DNA of 64,000 bases, from contig JAJYIR010000004.1 in NCBI GenBank assembly GCA_021789935.1, forward strand, positions 1-64,000, read 5' to 3'. Within the stretch, counting starts at the first letter, position 1. Every line of letters starts with the position of its first letter. Position numbers and translations under genes: made by a program. Below the pieces are notes generated by a model. It did not search any database. It was given only the letters and a program-made list of their open reading frames with translations, and was not told where the DNA came from. Source of the stretch: Nitrospirota bacterium (GTDB lineage Bacteria; Nitrospirota; Thermodesulfovibrionia; Thermodesulfovibrionales; JdFR-88). Positions 61,329-64,000 of the stretch are shown in pieces.

Positions 61329-62378
61329 TTATTTCCGAATTTCCCGCTGCAGACCCGGCTCATAAGGCAAAACAATTTTTACCTCCGTTCCTTTCCCGGG
61401 CTCGCTGTCTATTTCAATTTCACCCTTGTGCTCCTCAATGATTTTTTTAACTATGGGCATGCCAAGGCCTGTCCCGCTCTTCTTTTTTGTGTAGAAAGGG
61501 ACAAAGACATTGGCAAGGGTCTCTTTGTCCATACCCTCCCCCTCATCCTCTATCCTCACCATCAAACGGGATTTGTGCAGCGCTGCGCTTATTACAATGG
61601 TTTGCCCCGCCTTTGAGGCCTCGATCGAATTGTTGACAAGGTTCATGAGGGCCCTTTCCATGAGAAGGGCGTCAATGCTCATGTACACGGGGGCGGGAGG
61701 AAGCTCCATCAGCAATTTAATCCCCTTTTCCACTGCCCTGACCTTGCATAAACCGTACACCCGTGAGATGACCCGGCAGATATCCTCCGTCTTTGAATCC
61801 AGGCGCAGGGGCTTTGAGAAATCAAGCACATTGTCCACTATTTTCTGCATGCTCCGGGCGGCGGACGATATCTCCTGCAAAGCCTCATCGGCATCCCCCT
61901 TGCCTTCCCGCATGCGTTTTGAAAAGCCCAGGATCGTTATGAGAGGGTTTCTCAGATCATGTGCTATGGTTGTCGCGACCTGGCCTAGGCCTGCCAGGTA
62001 TCTGAGCTTTTCCGCCCTGTCCCTTATCCTTCTTTCCCTCTGGGAGACCAGGCCCACAAAAACCGCAAACACCCCCTGCAGTATGAGGTTGTACAGCCTG
62101 ACCACCTCTGGAATGAATCTGCCTGACCATCCAAAGATGATGAAGGGGCTGTCGAAAATAAGGACCATTAGGTAAACAAAAAGGGACCCCCGCAGCCCCC
62201 ACATCATCGCGCCAAAGAAAAGCGGGATGTAATACAGCCCCGAGTAGAAGCTGTGCAGCGGATACAGCGTAGGGATGGTCGTGTAATGCAGAAATGTTAT
62301 GCACAAAGTAACGGCCATAATGATTAGCGTCCTGTATTTTTTTAAAAATCCGGATATCATCTTGTCTTTTCTTTTCAC
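61329..62378 (-). CDS. Membrane sensor histidine kinase
   Basis: A 349-residue kinase with four or five N-terminal membrane helices (about 15-115) and very short loops, so it likely senses within or near the membrane. A short coiled coil leads to the His box TTIAHDLRNPLITILGFSKR (His about 149), then an ATPase domain with NLVNNSIEAS, DEGEGM and GTGLGMPIV. No response regulator is adjacent. Start at 62378 or Met 7. It ends at a strong terminator. Confidence 0.93.
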   Translation of the reverse strand: MKRKDKMISGFLKKYRTLIIMAVTLCITFLHYTTIPTLYPLHSFYSGLYYIPLFFGAMMWGLRGSLFVYLMVLIFDSPFIIFGWSGRFIPEVVRLYNLILQGVFAVFVGLVSQRERRIRDRAEKLRYLAGLGQVATTIAHDLRNPLITILGFSKRMREGKGDADEALQEISSAARSMQKIVDNVLDFSKPLRLDSKTEDICRVISRVYGLCKVRAVEKGIKLLMELPPAPVYMSIDALLMERALMNLVNNSIEASKAGQTIVISAALHKSRLMVRIEDEGEGMDKETLANVFVPFYTKKKSGTGLGMPIVKKIIEEHKGEIEIDSEPGKGTEVKIVLPYEPGLQREIRK

Positions 62379-62539
62379 GAAGAACGTGAAGCAACCTGAT
62401 TTTATTTATCTTAGCACTATAATCGCCGCTTTTAACGGCATTGATAATGCTTCTGCCTGAAAACGGAAATGCTGGGTAAGGAAAACAAAAAATGCTAATA
62501 TTATAAAAACAGATCAAATCAAATCAAAAAGGGGGGAAA

Positions 62540-63757
62540 ATGAATTCTGTCTCTCTGAACCAGGACGTTTACTGGGTAGGTGTCATAGACTGGGCGATAA
62601 GGGATTTCCACGGCTACATCACCCCAAAGGGCTCCACATACAATAACTATCTCATCCTGGATGAAGAGCCCACCCTTATAGACGGCGTGAAACTGGAGTT
62701 CGTGGACCAGTCGATACAAAATATCCAGGCCCATATAGAACCGGCAAAGATAAAGCACCTTGTTGTAAACCATATAGAACCGGACCATGGTGGAGGGCTT
62801 TCGAGGCTCATGGAGCTGATGCCCGGGGTCCCCGTATATTGCACCCAGAAAGGCAGGGAAGGGCTTGCCCGTTACCACGATACAAGCAGATGGAATTTCA
62901 AGGTGGTCAAGTCCGGCGACAAGCTAGGGATCGGCAGGCGCACCCTGCTTTTCATAGAGACGCCCATGATCCACTGGCCGGACTCCATGATGACCCTTTG
63001 CATCGAGGACGGCATCCTTTTTTCCCAGGACGGCTTCGGCCAGCACCTGGCAAGCTCCCAGCGGTTCGATGACGAGTTTGTGGCCTGCGCCTCCGAGGCG
63101 GACCTTGAGGATTCTGTCTGGGACTATTACGCCAACATCCTCATGCCCTTCGGGGGACTTATAAAAAACAAGATAGAGGAGATAGCGAGGCTTGGGGTCC
63201 CCATAAGCATGATAGCCCCGGATCACGGCGTGATCTGGAGGAAAAGGCCCGGCAGGGTCCTGGATATGTACCGGGACATGGCAAACGGCAAGACGGATGA
63301 GAGGGTTGTCATCATCTATGACACGATGTGGGGCGGCACGGGGCAGATGGCCCAGCCCATAATGCAGGGGCTTAAGGAGGAGGGGATGGACTGCAAGGTA
63401 ATAAAGCTCAGGGCCACCCCGCTTTCTGTGGCGATAAAGGAGTTTTGGAGGGCCAGGGGGTGCCTGCTGGGCTCCCCGACTCTTAATAATAACCTTTTCC
63501 CTTACGTGGCCGAGTTCCTCGCGTATCTCAAAGGTTTAAGGCCTAAAGACCGGATCGTGAGCGCCTTTGGCAGCTATGGCTGGGCGGGAGGGGCGGTAAA
63601 GCTGGCACTGGAGGAGTTCACCGCCATGAAGCTTGAGGTCTACGGGGAGATGCTTTCCACCAATTACAAGCCTTCTTCCCAGGAGCAAAAGAACGGGTTC
63701 GAATTTGGCAGGAAGTTTGCCGTCGCGACCCGTGAGTTCCACAAGAGGTACGTGTGA
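62540..63757 (+). CDS. Flavodiiron protein, FprA type
   Basis: A 405-residue A-type flavoprotein that reduces O2 to water and/or NO to N2O in anaerobes. The metallo-beta-lactamase-like domain (about 1-250) has the di-iron ligands in NHIEPDHGG, then FSQDGFGQH and APDHGVIWR. The flavodoxin domain (about 255-400) has the FMN loop IYDTMWGGTGQMAQ, SPTLNNN and SYGWAGGAV. AAGGGGGGAAA precedes the ATG. It overlaps the next gene by GTGA. The ligand block ETPMIHWPDSM has the His/Asp pattern of the family. It would protect oxygen-sensitive metabolism; the usual donor is rubredoxin, not seen here. Confidence 0.96.
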   Translation: MNSVSLNQDVYWVGVIDWAIRDFHGYITPKGSTYNNYLILDEEPTLIDGVKLEFVDQSIQNIQAHIEPAKIKHLVVNHIEPDHGGGLSRLMELMPGVPVYCTQKGREGLARYHDTSRWNFKVVKSGDKLGIGRRTLLFIETPMIHWPDSMMTLCIEDGILFSQDGFGQHLASSQRFDDEFVACASEADLEDSVWDYYANILMPFGGLIKNKIEEIARLGVPISMIAPDHGVIWRKRPGRVLDMYRDMANGKTDERVVIIYDTMWGGTGQMAQPIMQGLKEEGMDCKVIKLRATPLSVAIKEFWRARGCLLGSPTLNNNLFPYVAEFLAYLKGLRPKDRIVSAFGSYGWAGGAVKLALEEFTAMKLEVYGEMLSTNYKPSSQEQKNGFEFGRKFAVATREFHKRYV

Positions 63758-64000
63758 AGACCGCGGTATTTATGGGCAGCCCCAGGAGCAAGGGTAACAC
63801 GCAGCTTCTCCTTGAGGAGGCGATGCGCGGGGCCGGGCAGAAAGGTGCCCAGATCACCCTCTTTGAATTAAACGCCATGAAAATAAGGGGCTGCCAGGAC
63901 TGCGGGGGGTGCGTCGAATCCGGCATCTGCGCAATGGAAGACGATATGGAAAAGATATATCTCGCCATAAGAGAGTACAGCAGGTTCATCCTTGCCTCGC
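63754..64000 (+). CDS. NADPH-dependent FMN reductase-like iron-sulfur flavoprotein, cut by window end
   Basis: The frame starts with a GTG at 63754 that overlaps the flavodiiron stop as GTGA and continues past the window end, with 82 codons visible. It begins with the flavodoxin-like FMN loop VFMGSPRSKGNTQLLLEEA, then has CQDCGGC followed by a Cys and DDM (about 48-64), the compact cysteine motif of iron-sulfur flavoproteins and related oxidoreductases. It probably passes electrons to the flavodiiron protein. The C-terminus is missing only because the window ends. Confidence 0.85.
   Translation, partial: MKTAVFMGSPRSKGNTQLLLEEAMRGAGQKGAQITLFELNAMKIRGCQDCGGCVESGICAMEDDMEKIYLAIREYSRFILAS

Overview
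The window looks like one chromosomal stretch of an anaerobic or microaerophilic bacterium with sulfur and iron/haem-based respiration. A member of the Nitrospirota (Thermodesulfovibrio-like) fits best, with a deltaproteobacterial relative as the alternative. This is inferred from gene content and gene order, not from a marker phylogeny. Supporting content is a futalosine-route menaquinone enzyme (MqnB), an Ahb/NirJ-like radical SAM enzyme in a haem operon, a cytoplasmic SoeABC-like molybdoenzyme, TusA/DsrE/SQR-type sulfur proteins, a hexahaem cytochrome, a flavodiiron protein and many two-component sensors. No tRNA, rRNA, CRISPR array, transposase or phage gene was recognised.

Layout. 1-5000: a lipoprotein built of five InlB/Flg_new-type repeats, behind a 7TM histidine kinase/sigma-54 regulator pair, with two palindromic operator-like sites between. 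5.6-9 kb: ileS-lspA. 9.2-20 kb, nearly all minus strand: ilvBH, ilvD, a DUF465 protein, a radical SAM-hemE-hemH-hemG operon and hflX. 20.1-24.8 kb: soeABC-like operon. 24.8-27.5 kb: mostly non-coding DNA, a probable small RNA and a catalase gene that looks imported. 27.5-42.5 kb: housekeeping operons (truA; rpsB-tsf-pyrH-frr-small ORF-dksA; mqnB; thiE; copZ-aroQ-pepP-efp-accB-accC; yicC-remA-gmk-rpoZ-coaBC-TPR). 42.7-46 kb: a sulfur-relay island with a DsrE/F/H-like operon facing a tusA-SQR-DUF1641 operon across one shared terminator. 46.7-54.5 kb: hexahaem cytochrome, bioD and a FabG-like gene, purC with an ABC exporter and DedA, and a B12-type radical SAM protein. 54.5-62.4 kb: DoxX, HU, a three-gene sensory operon (PAS-GAF kinase, small helical protein, protoglobin-coupled kinase lacking its phospho-acceptor His), mutL, an APS-kinase-like gene and another kinase. 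62.5-64 kb: flavodiiron protein followed by an iron-sulfur flavoprotein cut by the window end.

How it fits together. The SoeABC-like complex, SQR-like flavoprotein, TusA and DsrE-like carriers could together bind sulfane sulfur and oxidise or reduce sulfur compounds at the quinone pool; mqnB belongs to making that quinone and the haem operon to the cytochromes. Catalase and the flavodiiron protein would protect against O2 or peroxide. The most unusual pieces are the globin-linked sensor operon, the paired sulfur operons, several promoters whose start site would fall on the AUG (leaderless mRNAs), a 46-residue gene between frr and dksA, and two genes (hflX, pepP) whose natural AUG is one homopolymer base out of frame.
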